Shown piece by piece: positions 42,901 to 54,045 of a stretch of 64,000 nucleotides of DNA. This DNA is from Amphiura filiformis. Lineage: Eukaryota > Echinodermata > Ophiuroidea > Amphilepidida > Amphiuridae. The DNA lies in NCBI RefSeq assembly GCF_039555335.1, contig NC_092636.1, positions 54,367,706 through 54,431,705 of the forward strand, given 5' to 3'. The position numbers were made by a program, and so were the translations under genes. Every line of letters starts with the position of its first letter. Within the stretch, counting starts at the first letter, position 1. The notes below the pieces were generated by a model. That model was not told the DNA's origin, ran no database searches, and saw nothing but the letters and a program-made list of their open reading frames with translations.

Positions 42901-45565
42901 TGTAAACTGTATAACATAATCGTATAATGAGAGGTTTATGGAATAAAATGCAATTTAAAACATATTGGATGTTCTGATGCCACGAAGTGAATGGAATTCT
43001 GTTCTTAGTAAACATCAAAATGTGTATGTATTTTTTCTTCGATAGAAGGGTATGTTTCTGCGCATGTATTTCCCTTATTGGGCTTTAATCTTATTATTGT
43101 TTACAACAGATGGATTCTGCATAGTACAACCCCGCGTACAACAAATCGATTTTTGTTCAAAACAACTTTCATTCTGTCTATATAAAACACGATTTCAATG
43201 TTTTTATCAAAGAAATATAGAGTTAAATATAGGACACTGTTCCCTTTGTCAATTCAAGCCGAGGGCCGCGAGGGAACAGTATCTAACATCGATGCAAATT
43301 AACGCGCCTATCTCGGAGATAAGTGGGCTACAATATCAGATCTTCCCTCAGTTAACTATTGTATCTTGGAGCATTGACCCCAACCTTATACTTCGTAATG
43401 ACGCAAAAGAGATTTACATAAGTTTCTTTACGCATAATGTCATTCTCATTTTGGTTGAAAAAATTAGTAGCTCGCATGATTACACCACTGTGAGTGTTTA
43501 GTGTATACAACTTTGGCATCGTTAATTTCCTCAGGGTTCTTGTCTATTGTTCCATTTGCATTACTGAGTAATTAATGCATTGAGTTTATGTGAGATGAAC
43601 TAATGTCGGGATTAAAGATTATCGTGTTCATGAATGAGTAGATTAGCCATACTATATTGGGTAGGCGATAACAGCAGAGAGTGATATTTCAAATAATCAA
43701 CTCCCAGGAGCTCTAAGAATGTAAGCCATGTTGTGACTCTATGTCAAGAAGTAAGAAGTTTAAACATGTTGTCATGCTTGTGTTTTCTTCATCAAAGCAG
43801 GTGTAGTCAATAGTACATTTTCGCTGTGTCACACCTTGAATCAACTTGTAGTTGTATGTTTATAGGACTGCTTGTAGATATCGCTTTCATTCAGATCTGA
43901 GAAGTCGCTGATGTGTACTATAAATCCCGGCTATAAATGATTCATTGACGAGGCGTAAGTAAATATTCTTACTTGTCAGGTGTTTCAACCTTTTCAAAAA
44001 AAGAGAATTTTACATTTACAATTTATTAATTGAAAGGTCAATTCCTTACGATATATTTGGTGATATGAAGCAGAATAAATTGAGTACATGCAGCAAATGA
44101 TTTAAAATTATTATTCTCTTTGCCGTACCCGCATTGTACATATTTGTGGGGCATAGGGCAACTGGTTACCTTTGAAATTTCCTTCCATGACGGAAAACTG
44201 TTAAAAGATGTTAAAATAGTCCAGCATTGTCTTTATATCTAATGGATGTAAATTAGGGTGTATCTTACTTCCATACTAGGCACTTCTGTGGATATTCGTT
44301 TGCCCATTAAACCTTCCAGTTATTTCAGTTTCTGTTAAAACATTATGTGGATTGTTGTTTTGATGACATATTGAATCAAAATGGCGACTAGACGTCTCGC
44401 TCGTCAGGCCAATAATGACGTTTTCGATCAGTTTCAGTAAAAAAACCGGTCGTTTTACTTAGTCCATCTTTCTTCCTTTAATGGAATTATTTAATACAGA
44501 CATTGCAAAATTCATTTTCAATAGACGCATTTTATTCCTATGAAAAGTTATAATGGTCTGCCAGAAAAAGTAGGTCAAATTCAGCTATATTTATTATCAT
44601 AATCATTCTAAGACAAAAATATATAATTTATTTCGCACGTTTTCGAGCAGTCATGAAAAAGAAGCTTTGCAACACGTCTTTAATTCAACCTTGCTCCACT
44701 TCTATAGGCGATTACAAATTGAGTAATGCATTTTAGAGTATATTCATGAAAATTAAAAAATCAGTCCTGTTTAAAACTGCATACTTCTTTCTATTAAGAC
44801 GATCAAACAAATTGAAATATTCTGTACATTTATACTAATTACTTCCTAGCTTCAGATAAAAAGAATAAAAACCAATATCAACTTGTAATTTGTAACCAAG
44901 GAGCATCACACGGATATTGATGGGTAGATCTATGTCTGATTTAATGCGTGCCCAGTGCTTAGATCATCGGAATGGTTTACAACAACCAGTTAACAATTAA
45001 GATCTCACAAACGTGCCTAGATTTATTAATCGTCAGCTTGATAGTTGACCCTCTTTCCATGACAGGCAAGCGAACCTTGCTCAATCAATTGAAAACGTTT
45101 TTGTTCTAAAGATATTTAGCTATATTTGGCTATTACCTGCACAAGTGAGCCAGAAGCAGGCAAACATAAGGTTAACGCTGCGAGGACATAAGCCATAGAG
45201 GGGTAGTATGGTATAAGATCTCATTTTTCGCAGTTTTACGTAGGGAGGACGCGTGGTGTGTCGGTGTGTTGTTATATTAGGAGTCCTCGGAAGTAATGCA
45301 AAGCAAACGCCAACAAACACACAAATCACAGCCTGATCCATGAGCTCACACACCCACACACCCACAAAATATCAGCCATAAAAATATACTCAAAAATAAC
45401 ATGATTCGACCACAAGTGGCAACGTGGATTTATCATAGCCCGCAATACTATTGTGTAATACTTTTATAAACCTATTCATTACCTGTCCGCAGAAGTTCTT
45501 GAGGCTATCGCCGCATATGGTCGTGTTCGATGCAGCGGTAGGCGCGCCTTCACGAGTCACTAATC
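36797..45565 (-). CDS. M6/PLP-family tetraspan proteolipid, last three coding exons
   Basis: Members (GPM6A/B, PLP1, insect M6) are four-helix plasma-membrane proteins of neurons and glia. Three exons join in frame: 45565-45483 (83 bases, entering at phase 1, leaving at 0), 38721-38656 (66 bases), 36967-36797 (171 bases with stop). They code the end of the second extracellular loop with NTTICGDSLKNFCGQ, then TM4 split over two exons (IHLCVYLIMVACVVIVIGM, IHFLMSLAANHTYLKV), then a polar 35-residue cytoplasmic tail. The 66-base phase-0 exon equals exon 6 of vertebrate PLP/M6 genes in length and position. Earlier exons with TM1-TM3 should lie at higher coordinates but were not found up to 64000. 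Introns of 1.7 and 6.8 kb contain repeats and a small tandem ORF family. Confidence 0.82.
37734..38360 (+). mobile_element. Penelope-like element fragment with GIY-YIG remnant and inverted arms
   Basis: The middle (about 37845-38200, plus) codes a linker with LVHPKDKQP, then SGVVYGVHCSGEQACQESYI and GHHFDTKDVRILDRKQRWFE with GVKEAIWVRAEQPSLNPGGG, the classic end of Penelope-like GIY-YIG endonucleases. The reverse transcriptase is absent. Arms 37734-37832 and 38250-38360 are inverted copies that include GTCAACCAGACAT, CGACGTTGCGACTGAAACCT and ATGCAAATGACCTTGAGTAC. It lies in the last intron of the M6-like gene. Confidence 0.82.
38370..40500. other. Intron sequence, few features
   Basis: Apart from the 66-base exon at 38656-38721 this stretch shows only a short word shared with 35890-35935 (TATTTATAAATAGGGG..AACATGTTTGATTC at 38930-38970). 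No gene is seen. Confidence 0.5.
38656..38721 (-). CDS. M6/PLP-like 66-base exon, first part of TM4
   Basis: The acceptor tctctag and donor gtaagatg enclose 22 codons, NEEIHLCVYLIMVACVVIVI then GM. Phase 0 on both sides. Confidence 0.82.
40903..41421 (+). CDS. Unrecognised secreted-type ORF, copy 1
   Basis: The 172-codon ORF begins with MFLRMYFPYWALILLLFTTD and GFC, a good signal peptide or anchor. It then has a Cys-rich segment (DFCSKQLSFCLYKTRFQCCC, HCSLC). Residues 70-130 faintly recall a decayed leucine-rich repeat (EISGL, NLILR) but no repeat period can be shown. It runs against the strand of the surrounding M6-like gene. The copy at 43052 keeps the same start and 125 aligned codons, which supports at least recent coding ancestry. 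Both may be pseudogenes. Confidence 0.35.
   Translation: MFLRMYFPYWALILLLFTTDGFCIVQPRVQQIDFCSKQLSFCLYKTRFQCCCQRNIKLNIGHCSLCQFKLRAAREQYLTSMQIKVPISEISGLQYQIFPQLTIVSWSIDPNLILRNDAKEIYITFFTHISISFWLEKSVARMITPLYVFSVYSFGIVNFLRVLVYCSICITE
42188..42331. mobile_element. 144-bp MITE in duplication unit 1
   Basis: The ends TTGAAGACCGAATTAAAAGA and its near-perfect inverse (with CTAGTTTGCGT continuing, about 37 bp) enclose a short middle. It is absent from unit 2 at the matching place, so insertion followed the tandem duplication, or the site was lost in unit 2. Confidence 0.85.
43052..43501 (+). CDS. Unrecognised secreted-type ORF, copy 2
   Basis: The 149-codon paralogue of 40903-41421 has the same N-terminal hydrophobic segment and scattered substitutions (CCC to CFY, IKV to INA). 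A small indel after FFTH changes the frame, so the C-terminus differs and ends earlier. No function can be assigned. Confidence 0.35.
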   Translation: MFLRMYFPYWALILLLFTTDGFCIVQPRVQQIDFCSKQLSFCLYKTRFQCFYQRNIELNIGHCSLCQFKPRAAREQYLTSMQINAPISEISGLQYQIFPQLTIVSWSIDPNLILRNDAKEIYISFFTHNVILILVEKISSSHDYTTVSV

Positions 45566-47550
45566 CTGTATGCACAAAGATAAAATATAACAAAGAAAAG
45601 ACTAATAAGAAAAAAAAATCACACGATACTAAACTTAGTTTCTTTCCTGTAAGTGTACCAAAATCTAAGATTTAATTTTTATGGCAGAATTTGTAGTCTA
45701 CAAGAGTTATTTTCAAATCACCTTCCTAGTAGATATAGAATATATAGAAATTAGAACATTTGGAACATTTAGATATAGATAACATTATTTTCTATTTGCA
45801 TACAATGTGTTAATACTGCCCCTATAATATGTGCTGACGTGGTAATCATAATATAAATTCGAAACTATCCAACAATATCATCAATGTAATGCCCTCAGCA
45901 GTCTCTGAAAAGAGCAAACGAGTATTTTAGGGCACATCTTCAACACGTAGTATAGCTCAGTTTCAACAATCTATCTAGCCAATTTATTACTGTCATAAGC
46001 GTATCAATTCTGACCACCTACACAGGAACCTTTTAGCAGTCCAATATAACCTGTTGGATACAATGGTAAAAAGGTACCTTAAAAGATATTATCTGTATTG
46101 GATTACATATCCAGAGGTCATTCACCAAGATGAGCAGCAGCAGCCTGTTGTAAGGCAATACGTCAAGTAATAAATCTTTTTTGTTGTTACAGGTCTCGGG
46201 GACAGGTACGGCGCACAGTGGCAACAGTTAAATAGCGTCAAAACCTTGACATATTACGTCATTATGCATTGTGGTTTACATGCACCTGTGTTAACAATAA
46301 CATCTGACAATGGCATGTGCATCACAGTCAATCTATATAAGTAGTAGGGCGTGCAAATAAACAATAGATTTGTACCACATATACCATAATATTTCTGTAT
46401 TCTCTGGAATAAACGACATTGTTGACGCGGAGTGATGTACTCTAGTTGACATAATAACCAGCATCCTATCTTTATTACCTTGTGATATTACATATTGATG
46501 CATGTTTGACAATCTTTGAGAATAAGGTTCTGTTGCCAAAATTGGCAAACACATTGGGTATCGAAAATATATCTTCATCAACATCAAGCCTCAAGGTTAG
46601 ACTATGCCATAGTCGATTTTTGATAAATAATTATGTTATTAATCATGATGAACGCATTCAGTTGAACTGGAAATTATACTTATATCTATGACATCAAAAT
46701 ACTAATAAATGGTTATGAAAAAGTTTATTATAATTATATTTGACAGTTCATTTGTAACAGTAAACTATACGTAGGCTTATATTATTGAATGCAACATATT
46801 ATAACGGCATAATTATAATGGCACTTGCACTTCAATACTGAACAATTCTGATTTTAGAATCTACCAGGTTATTAATCGCGAAAGCCCGTGTTAAAAATCG
46901 ACTATGTACATTGCCTTTTTAACAGGGGACTTAGTCCCTAACACACACTGTCAATCATACTTGTTTATCAATCCAATTTAACCGCAGGCACAAAGCCTGG
47001 ACGTACAAGACGCGCCCATGCACCTAGTACACAAAGGGCCGCATAGTTGTGTACGGTGTAGTTATCAATGGTATTGGCCAGATCCATTTAAAGATGCATT
47101 ACATCATGGCCAATTTTAGTTAGGCCAGAAATTGGCCTAACTCTCGTGTCCCGTGTTAAGAATCTTAACCGCAACCCAAAGTAAGTAGTCCACTTAGGAA
47201 GCTAGTAAACAGAGGGAGTACGGTGACTGAAAAGATCAGATGTGAAATTCTATCAATTGCACACAATTATTAAATACAAATCAGAGTTTTATGCTTAAAT
47301 GTAACAGCCAAAGTATACAAAATGGGCAAGTGGACTACGGAGAAGTCTACATCAAGGTTAAATCTTGTAATAAAGGTTAAAAATCATGCTAATAATTTTA
47401 TCATTGTAGTGGTTGTAACGCCCAAACTGTTGCCGCTCAAATAATAGAACCATACTCAAATTCCCCACATTTTCAAGATTTTAATAAGACATTTAAATGG
47501 GAACAAAGCTTTCTTTCAATGATTATCGAAATTAGATAGCTCTTAAATTC
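44791..47550. other. Mostly featureless; one M6-like exon
   Basis: This holds only the 83-base M6-like exon (45483-45565). Other short frames lack motifs. A minus segment at 45145-45185 has splice-like borders but no place in the M6 reading frame. Confidence 0.5.
45483..45565 (-). CDS. M6/PLP-like exon, extracellular loop 2
   Basis: The acceptor gcatacag precedes GATTAGTGAC and the donor gtaatg follows GCGGACAG. It codes LVTREGAPTAASNTTICGDS and LKNFCGQ. The Cys pair ICG..FC corresponds to loop cysteines of M6/PLP proteins. NTT is a possible glycosylation site. Confidence 0.8.
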
Positions 47551-47555
47551 TTGGA

Positions 47556-47580
47556 AAATTCAATTCAATTCAATTCAATT
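47556..47580. repeat. (AATTC)n tail of the LINE
   Basis: About five AATTC/CAATT pentamers form the 3' end of the LINE on the minus strand. Short tandem tails are usual for this superfamily. Confidence 0.8.
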
Positions 47581-48160
47581 TTATTAAAAATAACATCGTG
47601 GCCCACCGGCCAAATTGCTGCCATTTTTTACAATATAAAAATATTAAAACATCAAAAAATTGCAACCAAATTATTACACATAAATGAACAAAATAGCATT
47701 AATTAAGAAAAAAGATATAATAATATTGCACAATATAAAAAATATCAAAATTGCATAATAATCAATGTCCACAGCAATTAAACCTCATTCACCTATACCC
47801 TGCTCACACATACACATTAACTTCACACACAGGCACGCCACTAACCACAAACTCACATGTATAGCACACCATTCACAAACTTGCCAGAACTTAATTACAC
47901 CATGTACACAAACTCCATACAGCCAACACAAACAAAATATGGATTCACAAACTCATTTGCATTCTCTCACTTACCATGTACACCTAACACCACTCAAGTC
48001 ACAAGACCCTTTACTCACACATACTAAATCAGACATCTTTCATACACTTCTCAATCCCAACCAAAGCCCCAATACATGTATTATTGCACATCAAACATCA
48101 ACAAAAGCATACAATGAATAAAATTAATATTACAACACAAAGTGAGTACATGATGAGCCA

Positions 48161-51100
48161 CTAGTTACATTTACCTTGATTGTTCAAAAGATTGATAAAA
48201 TAGGGCACTGGGCTGTTACGAAAACGAGATGTTCTGATTTTAAATTGGGAAACAGAATTTGCATTACGGAGGTTCCTGCCATGCGATTGAATACGGGTTG
48301 GTGGCAGCAGGTGTTTACATCTGATATTATCTGGGAGACCAATGGCAAATTTCAAACACTGATTTGTTCTCCTAGTATCAAGGGATTCAAGGTTACACGA
48401 TAACAAAGCATCATTATAGGTGGTGTAATCAGGGCCTAAAATGGTTTTACATGCCCTTCTTTGAATTCTTTCTAATTCATTTCTTTGTTTAACAGTAATA
48501 CCTGAATGCCAGACTGCAGCAGAATATTCAAGGACAGGTCTGAGATAACTCTTGAGAACTACAGTGAGCTCCTTTTTGTCAAAGCCAAATTTTTTAAAGA
48601 ACGGAGCATAAAGAGCCTCCTATTGGCTGCCACAAGCATATTATTGATCTGGGCATCCCATTTAAGGTCATTTTGCACCCATAAGCCAAGAATTTTAGCT
48701 TTATTAACGACAGAAAGGGGTTCATTGCCAATAGTGAGCTCAGAGAAAAGAGGTTCAGACTTGCCAAAATTAATCTGAAGAGCCTGACATTTTGAAGGGT
48801 TGAGTTTCAGACCATTAGTCTCAGACCAATCCTCAAATTTGGTTAGGTCATCCTGTAAGCCACCTTTTTGCTTTACATTACGGTTTTCTGCAAAAGTCAT
48901 ATCATCGACATACTTCCAATACTCAGTTTTTGCATCAGATGCGGCATCATTAATTAAAATCTGAAAACCCAGCGGGCCCAGTTTTGTACCTTGAGGTACC
49001 CCGCCGTTAACAAAAACATATTCAGAGAGGGTATCATTTAACTTAACACACTGTTGCCTGTTGTGTAAAAAATCACAAATCCAGGGTATGATGGATCTAC
49101 GCACACCAATGTTGATCATCTTCTCAATGAGGAGGGTGTGGTTGATCAGGTCAAAAGCTTTGGAGAAATCTGTAAGCACTACCGTACCCACGTTTTGTGA
49201 TTTTTCAGCACCCAGGTTAAGGAAATGAATGAGATTGAGTAAATAGTGACTAGTGGAAACCCCTGGGACGTTGCCAAATTGACGGACATCTATCAAACAT
49301 TCAATATCATCTAAAATCCATTTGGTGATAAAGCCTTCAGCAACTTTAGAGAAGATGGATGTTAAAGACACAGGTCTTAACTTGTCAATACTAGGGGGAT
49401 TTGTTTTGGAATTGGAACAATAATAGCTTTTTTCCACTGATTGGGCACTATTCCCTCTCTAAAAGAGCTATTGAGAATGTCTGTGAGTGGGATGCTGAGT
49501 TCATAAGCAAACTCTTTGACTAGCTGGGGTTTTATACCATCTGGACCTCCAGCTTTTGAAGGATTAACTTTTTGAAGTTCAGAGTAAACCTCCCAGGGAT
49601 ATAATTGACAGATTTCTGATTTAGCAGGTAAAAAAGGCGTGAGCTTTTTTCTATCAAGTGGCTCAATGTGAGCCGACACATTGGCAAACAAGTTATTAAC
49701 AGCGTTTGCTTTACCTGCACAGTCATCCTCTTTTATACCTGGGATATTTAATCTGAGTTCAGATTTAGTGTTGTTTGTAATAACTCTAATCTGCTGATGC
49801 CACTTACGAGGGTTGGTTTCCTGAAGAACTCTGATTCTATCAGCATGATAAGATTTTTTTGCTTTAATTACCTCTCTTTTTACAGCATTGCGTAATCTAC
49901 GCCACTCATGTACATCAGATTCAAAAGCTTTTTGACGAGCTATGATGAGATTTTTAATATGAGTAGTAATCCAGGGCTTATCATTACAATGAACCTTCTT
50001 CCTTTTGATTGGAAAACACACATTAGTGACAGATTCAAGCATGGAGTAAAATAAATCAACCTTGTTCTGTGTACCAATACAATTCAAAACATCATGCCAG
50101 TCCTGATTTTGTAACCAACTACCAAGGACTTCAATTCCAGAATCTGTAATTGGGCGACCAACATAATATTTAGCACTGTTTTTAGTTCTTACATTTACAA
50201 TTGGTTTCCACAAAACACAGCTGTGGTCACTAAAACCTAGAGGTGAAATAGGTTGAGGTTTATTATAATACTCTTGTAATTTACTGTTTGTGATGATAAA
50301 GTCAAGCGTTGCTTTCCCCCGTGTAGGAAAGTCAATTAACTGAAACAGGTCATTACCTCTTGTAATAGGCGCGATATTCATACGATTAAAATCACCTGTT
50401 ATAACAATCCCTATTTCCGGGTATTTAGAACGTAAGAAATCAACACTTTGTAATAAATGTTCAGTTAAAAGTTCCTGGTACGGCGAGTCTGTAACTATAT
50501 AAACGGCGCAAATTGCCACAGCTGACACACCACGCGGAAGTCTGTTCGGACGAACTTTCACCCACCTGCATTCGAGTTGGTCAGGAACAATGATGTCTGT
50601 AATGGGAGATGATGGAATGTCCTCCTTTACGTAAATTGCTACACCTCCCCCGCGCTGATGTTCACGGTGTTTTGAAAACATTGTGTAACCACCAAAGTTC
50701 AACTGATGTTCGGGGATGTTGTTAGAAAACCAAGATTCAGTTATCACAGCTATATCCACCTGATTTTGATCAAAAATTACAGCAGTTTCATCAAATTTAT
50801 TGCCAAGCGACTGGGCATTGGTCATAAAAATTGTGGGCAAACTGTGTCGTGAGGACTTGCTATTGGTAACTGTTCTGTTTTGTTCTCTGCTGGCATGGCT
50901 ATCGATCAAAGGAATACTGATCAAAGTTCTAGGACGAAAGTCAACAGATGGTTGTACGTACTCATCATGGTAATCAGAAACTGATTGTGAAACATGTTCA
51001 GTAATTCTGACAGGAATGCTCCTGTGTATATGTCGGCCACCACGGCGACCACGGTAACGTTTCTGTATACCGAGATCGTGCAAATTGGCCATCACTTCTG

Positions 51101-51578
51101 GAGACAAATCAGGAAGGGTTTTGCCATGATTGAAAAGCAAAAGATCAGTTCTCGTGTAAGTAATACATGCATCTGTAGGGCGTGTTATTTCAGGAATAGT
51201 AGAATATGTAACAGGTTCAGTCAATATCGGTAAAGTTACTGGGCTCAAAATTCTGCTACTACTACAGTTATCGTGTATGTAGATGTCTTCGCAAGGGTGC
51301 CAAATTTTGCACCTCTCATGTGACGCATTACGAACATGTCGTGTTTGAGCAGAACGTATCGTCTCAGGAAATTCATGTTCATTGATCAAGTTCACAGAAT
51401 ACTTACTATTGCACTTGTGTTGGTAGTAGAAATTAAAAATAGTTAAAACAGCAAAAATACGACACAAAACTGAGATAGGAAACAATAACATTATGGCCGC
51501 AGCTGAACAGCGCCCTCTCAAAATCTCAAAATGTGAACAAATTGTGCACGTACCTAGCATATTATAGCCGCGAGCCAT
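48161..51578 (-). pseudogene. LINE endonuclease-reverse transcriptase, two frameshifts
   Basis: The protein nicks target DNA and copies element RNA at the nick. The first frame (51578-49377) holds the APE domain: MTNAQSLGNK, ITESWFS, GGGVAIYVKE, VITGDFNR and FSDHSCVLW, then the start of the RT with NPSKAGGPDGIKP. A frameshift near 49400 leads to the second frame (to 48559), with LRPVSLTS, TDFSKAFDLINH, GVPQGTKLGPLGF, and the catalytic box YVDDMTF. Another shift near 48590 leads to the C-terminal frame ending at 48161. The catalytic residues (E of TESW, D and N of GDFN, SDH, YVDD) are present, so decay is recent. The true start is unclear; the first 60 residues may be 5' leader. Confidence 0.88.
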
Positions 51579-53237
51579 GTGGAAATAATACCACTAGCAT
51601 TTCTCAGTCACTGATACATTCGAGTGTTTATTGCTCGATTAGATGACTGATTTGTCAGAAAAAATATGCATTTCAAAACCTCATATGAATTCCGCGATGA
51701 ATTCGCGCCAAATCGCTCCGAAATATCCTTTTGTATTTTGCAAGTAAAGCATAATGGAATTATGTTTATATTAAGATGAGCAACGAATATTGATCGTTTT
51801 TCAGCAACAAAAGCGTTGTTAAATCTTACGCCTGTGAGGTGTTTCCCTTGTATCGGTTACAAAACAATACACAGAATGTCAACAGTTCCTCGATACCTGA
51901 GGCTGTTTTATACTCCCGCCGGATACTAATAAATACATATATATAGCCGAGTTTTTAGCAGGTTAGATAAACACACATGCTAACGGAAACTGTCACAATC
52001 TTAGCTTTCTTGCGTTTTTATTTTTCCTCTTTTTACCTCCCGGGCTTCAGATATATGGACTTTCGGTTACAGGAACTTCCTACATTTAAGTCAATGCATG
52101 TACTGACGACGTTTCGAAGTGTCTTCATTGAAATTCAATACTATGGGGGTAATCGTGAGGTAGCGTGAACATCTTTATGAGTTAACACAAAGTTGAATGG
52201 TTCAACCTGGTATATCAGTCAGCTTGGAAAAGCGTTGAATTGATCGTTGCATATTATACATCAAGGAATGACGCTTTGGTGGCTGAAAGATGAAACGGTA
52301 TGTTAAAGTGTCAGTTTAGCCAACGCTTTGTAGCAACTTGAACTATATGATAAGACGTTTAATCTTGAGAAGTTTCGTAGTAAATAGTACGATGTTGGAG
52401 TGCCCTAAATAGGTATTCTGTGATTCTATGATGAACCTGTTTATAGTCATCCGGGACATTCGTATAGCTTGTGTTGTATGTGTGATTTGAGCAAATGTTT
52501 CATTTTGCTTTTGTGACAGTGTCTCCACAATAGTACTTGGCAACTTGTTATCATTCACTTACTTAAACACAAACAATGCTATCGTACAAAGATGTCATGA
52601 CACCCAACATTATTAGATAGTACCACGTGGTAATTAACATGAGATGCTGGTCATTCTGTCATTTAGAATACACCATCCCATGTAAACTATGTCGTTCATT
52701 TCTTAAAGATTGCGAAAAGGTTGTTCAACTCATTACGGGCTGTTCTTACATTGGAAAACGATTGTTGCTATTAATTTTGTGCAATAAAATCGTTACTATA
52801 CGCTATGGCCCACTTTTAATTAGCTTATTCACCAGTTATTCACTAGAGTTTACATTTTTGCCAAAACTAAAATGTGGCAAAATTTGATCTTGTTCTAAGT
52901 AAACGATAATCGCGGCTACTAACCTCAGTTCAAAGACACATAGTGCGCAAAAATATTGCGTATGCAATCTAATTAGATTCTTAACATTTGCCACACTTCG
53001 TGTGTAATTTTCATTCATCGTTAGCCGCAAGATATGAAAGAAATCAGCACTGAATGTCTTTGTCTTAATTATCTACATCCCTCAAACCACAAATGTCGAA
53101 ATGTAGTGGTTGCTTTGAGCTACCATTAGTCATTCTAAAAACACGTGGATACGGTGACATTACCTGATATATGTTCACTATTCAAGTTTGGGCGGTTTCT
53201 TACAATCCTTTAAAGCGCAGGCAACATTTACAATTAC

Positions 53238-53370
53238 CTGTTCCACAATGTGTTCCAGAATAAAGTAGAAGATAACAGAATGCAGAAATAAAGTGAAGAA
53301 ATCCAATACAGGCCTTATGGCGCGCACAATATTATGAAAACAAATCCAGTAGATGAACGTAATTGACCTT
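53238..53370 (-). pseudogene. Unrecognised membrane-type exon, copy 1 (broken)
   Basis: On the minus strand this ends at GGAACAG with donor gtaatt. The readable part (CFHNIVRAIRPVLDFFTLFL then HSVIFYFILEHIVEQ) matches copy 2 at 61824. The N-terminal part of the copy is separated by the insertion that ends near 54320. No family is recognised. Confidence 0.35.
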
Positions 53371-53864
53371 GAATTGATTGCGAAGTCAACAGATGATAAA
53401 GAATTACGTCTCGTTTTTACGTTTTATTGCTTGCATTGGCTTCTTTTGGTGTTTTTTGCCTTTTACCTAGAAATAGAGTATATAGAAAGTGCGCAAAAAC
53501 ATGACTGATCAAAGTAACGCTTTAGTCTGTACGTAGAATTTAGGCGGGCGTAATCAGTGTTTTTCAGTTTGCCGATTAAGCCTGACAGTCAGAAGAAGGC
53601 GTAATTGCCTTTCTAGCGAGAGGGTAGAGGAGTTATTTGAATTGTCTTAATAGTCAACGACATGTCTTGATTAGCTAATGCCCGATGTTGTATTGGAGTA
53701 ATTTTACAATGCGTGCAAGGAGATGAGCAAAATGCTGTCATAATCGAAACCCGAGTTGAATATAACAGAATGAATTGAAAAGAACTACAGGTATTTGATA
53801 ATAACTCAGGGATTCGTTAAAGGCGTTTTATTTTACATTGCGACAACAAATTCATTTACATTTT

Positions 53865-54045
53865 TTCTCTCTCTCTTCTCTTCTCTTCTCTTCTCTTCTC
53901 TTCTCTTCTCTTCTCTTCTCTTCTCTTCTCTTCTCTTCTCTTCTCTTCTCTTCTCTTCTCTTCTCTTCTTCTTCTCTTCTCTTCTCTTCTCTTCTCTTCT
54001 CTTCTCTTCTCTTCTCTTCTCTTCTCTTCTCTTCTCTTCTCTCTT
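53865..54045. repeat. (TTCTC)n pyrimidine tract
   Basis: About 35 pentamers lie on the plus strand with one TTCTTCTTC irregularity near 53966, then degenerate pyrimidine-rich sequence to about 54120. All long frames on either strand here (Ser/Leu/Phe-rich plus, Arg/Glu-rich minus) are artefacts. Confidence 0.95.

Larger units (their letters stand above)
40520..44790. repeat. Tandem duplication, two units of about 2.1 kb
   Basis: Unit 1 is about 40520-42650 and unit 2 about 42651-44790, offset about 2,149 bp at the ORF. Identity is high from TAAGGTAAATCGAAAATGTA (40600 and 42730) to AATTCATTTTCAATAGAC (42370 and 44510). Differences include a 144-bp MITE only in unit 1 and a 250-bp stretch only in unit 2 (about 44205-44465). 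The whole array lies in an intron of the M6-like gene. Confidence 0.85.
47553..51600 (-). mobile_element. Nearly full-length APE-type LINE (jockey/CR1 superfamily)
   Basis: The minus-strand element reads from about 51.6 kb to a 3' end of repeated GAATT units (47556-47580) next to AATAAAATT. It has an AP-type endonuclease and a reverse transcriptase in one long frame broken twice. The 3' untranslated part is about 580 bp and AT/GT-rich on the element's strand. It sits upstream of the known M6-like exons, probably in another of that gene's introns. Confidence 0.88.

Noticed and set aside
45140-45190. Extra M6-like exon (minus, with VNLMFACFWLTCA)
   Set aside because: Its phase does not fit between the 83-base and 66-base exons, which already join in frame and match the family.
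47765-48121. Plus-strand 118-codon frame rich in His, Thr and Pro
   Set aside because: It is antisense to the 3' part of the LINE and compositionally biased.
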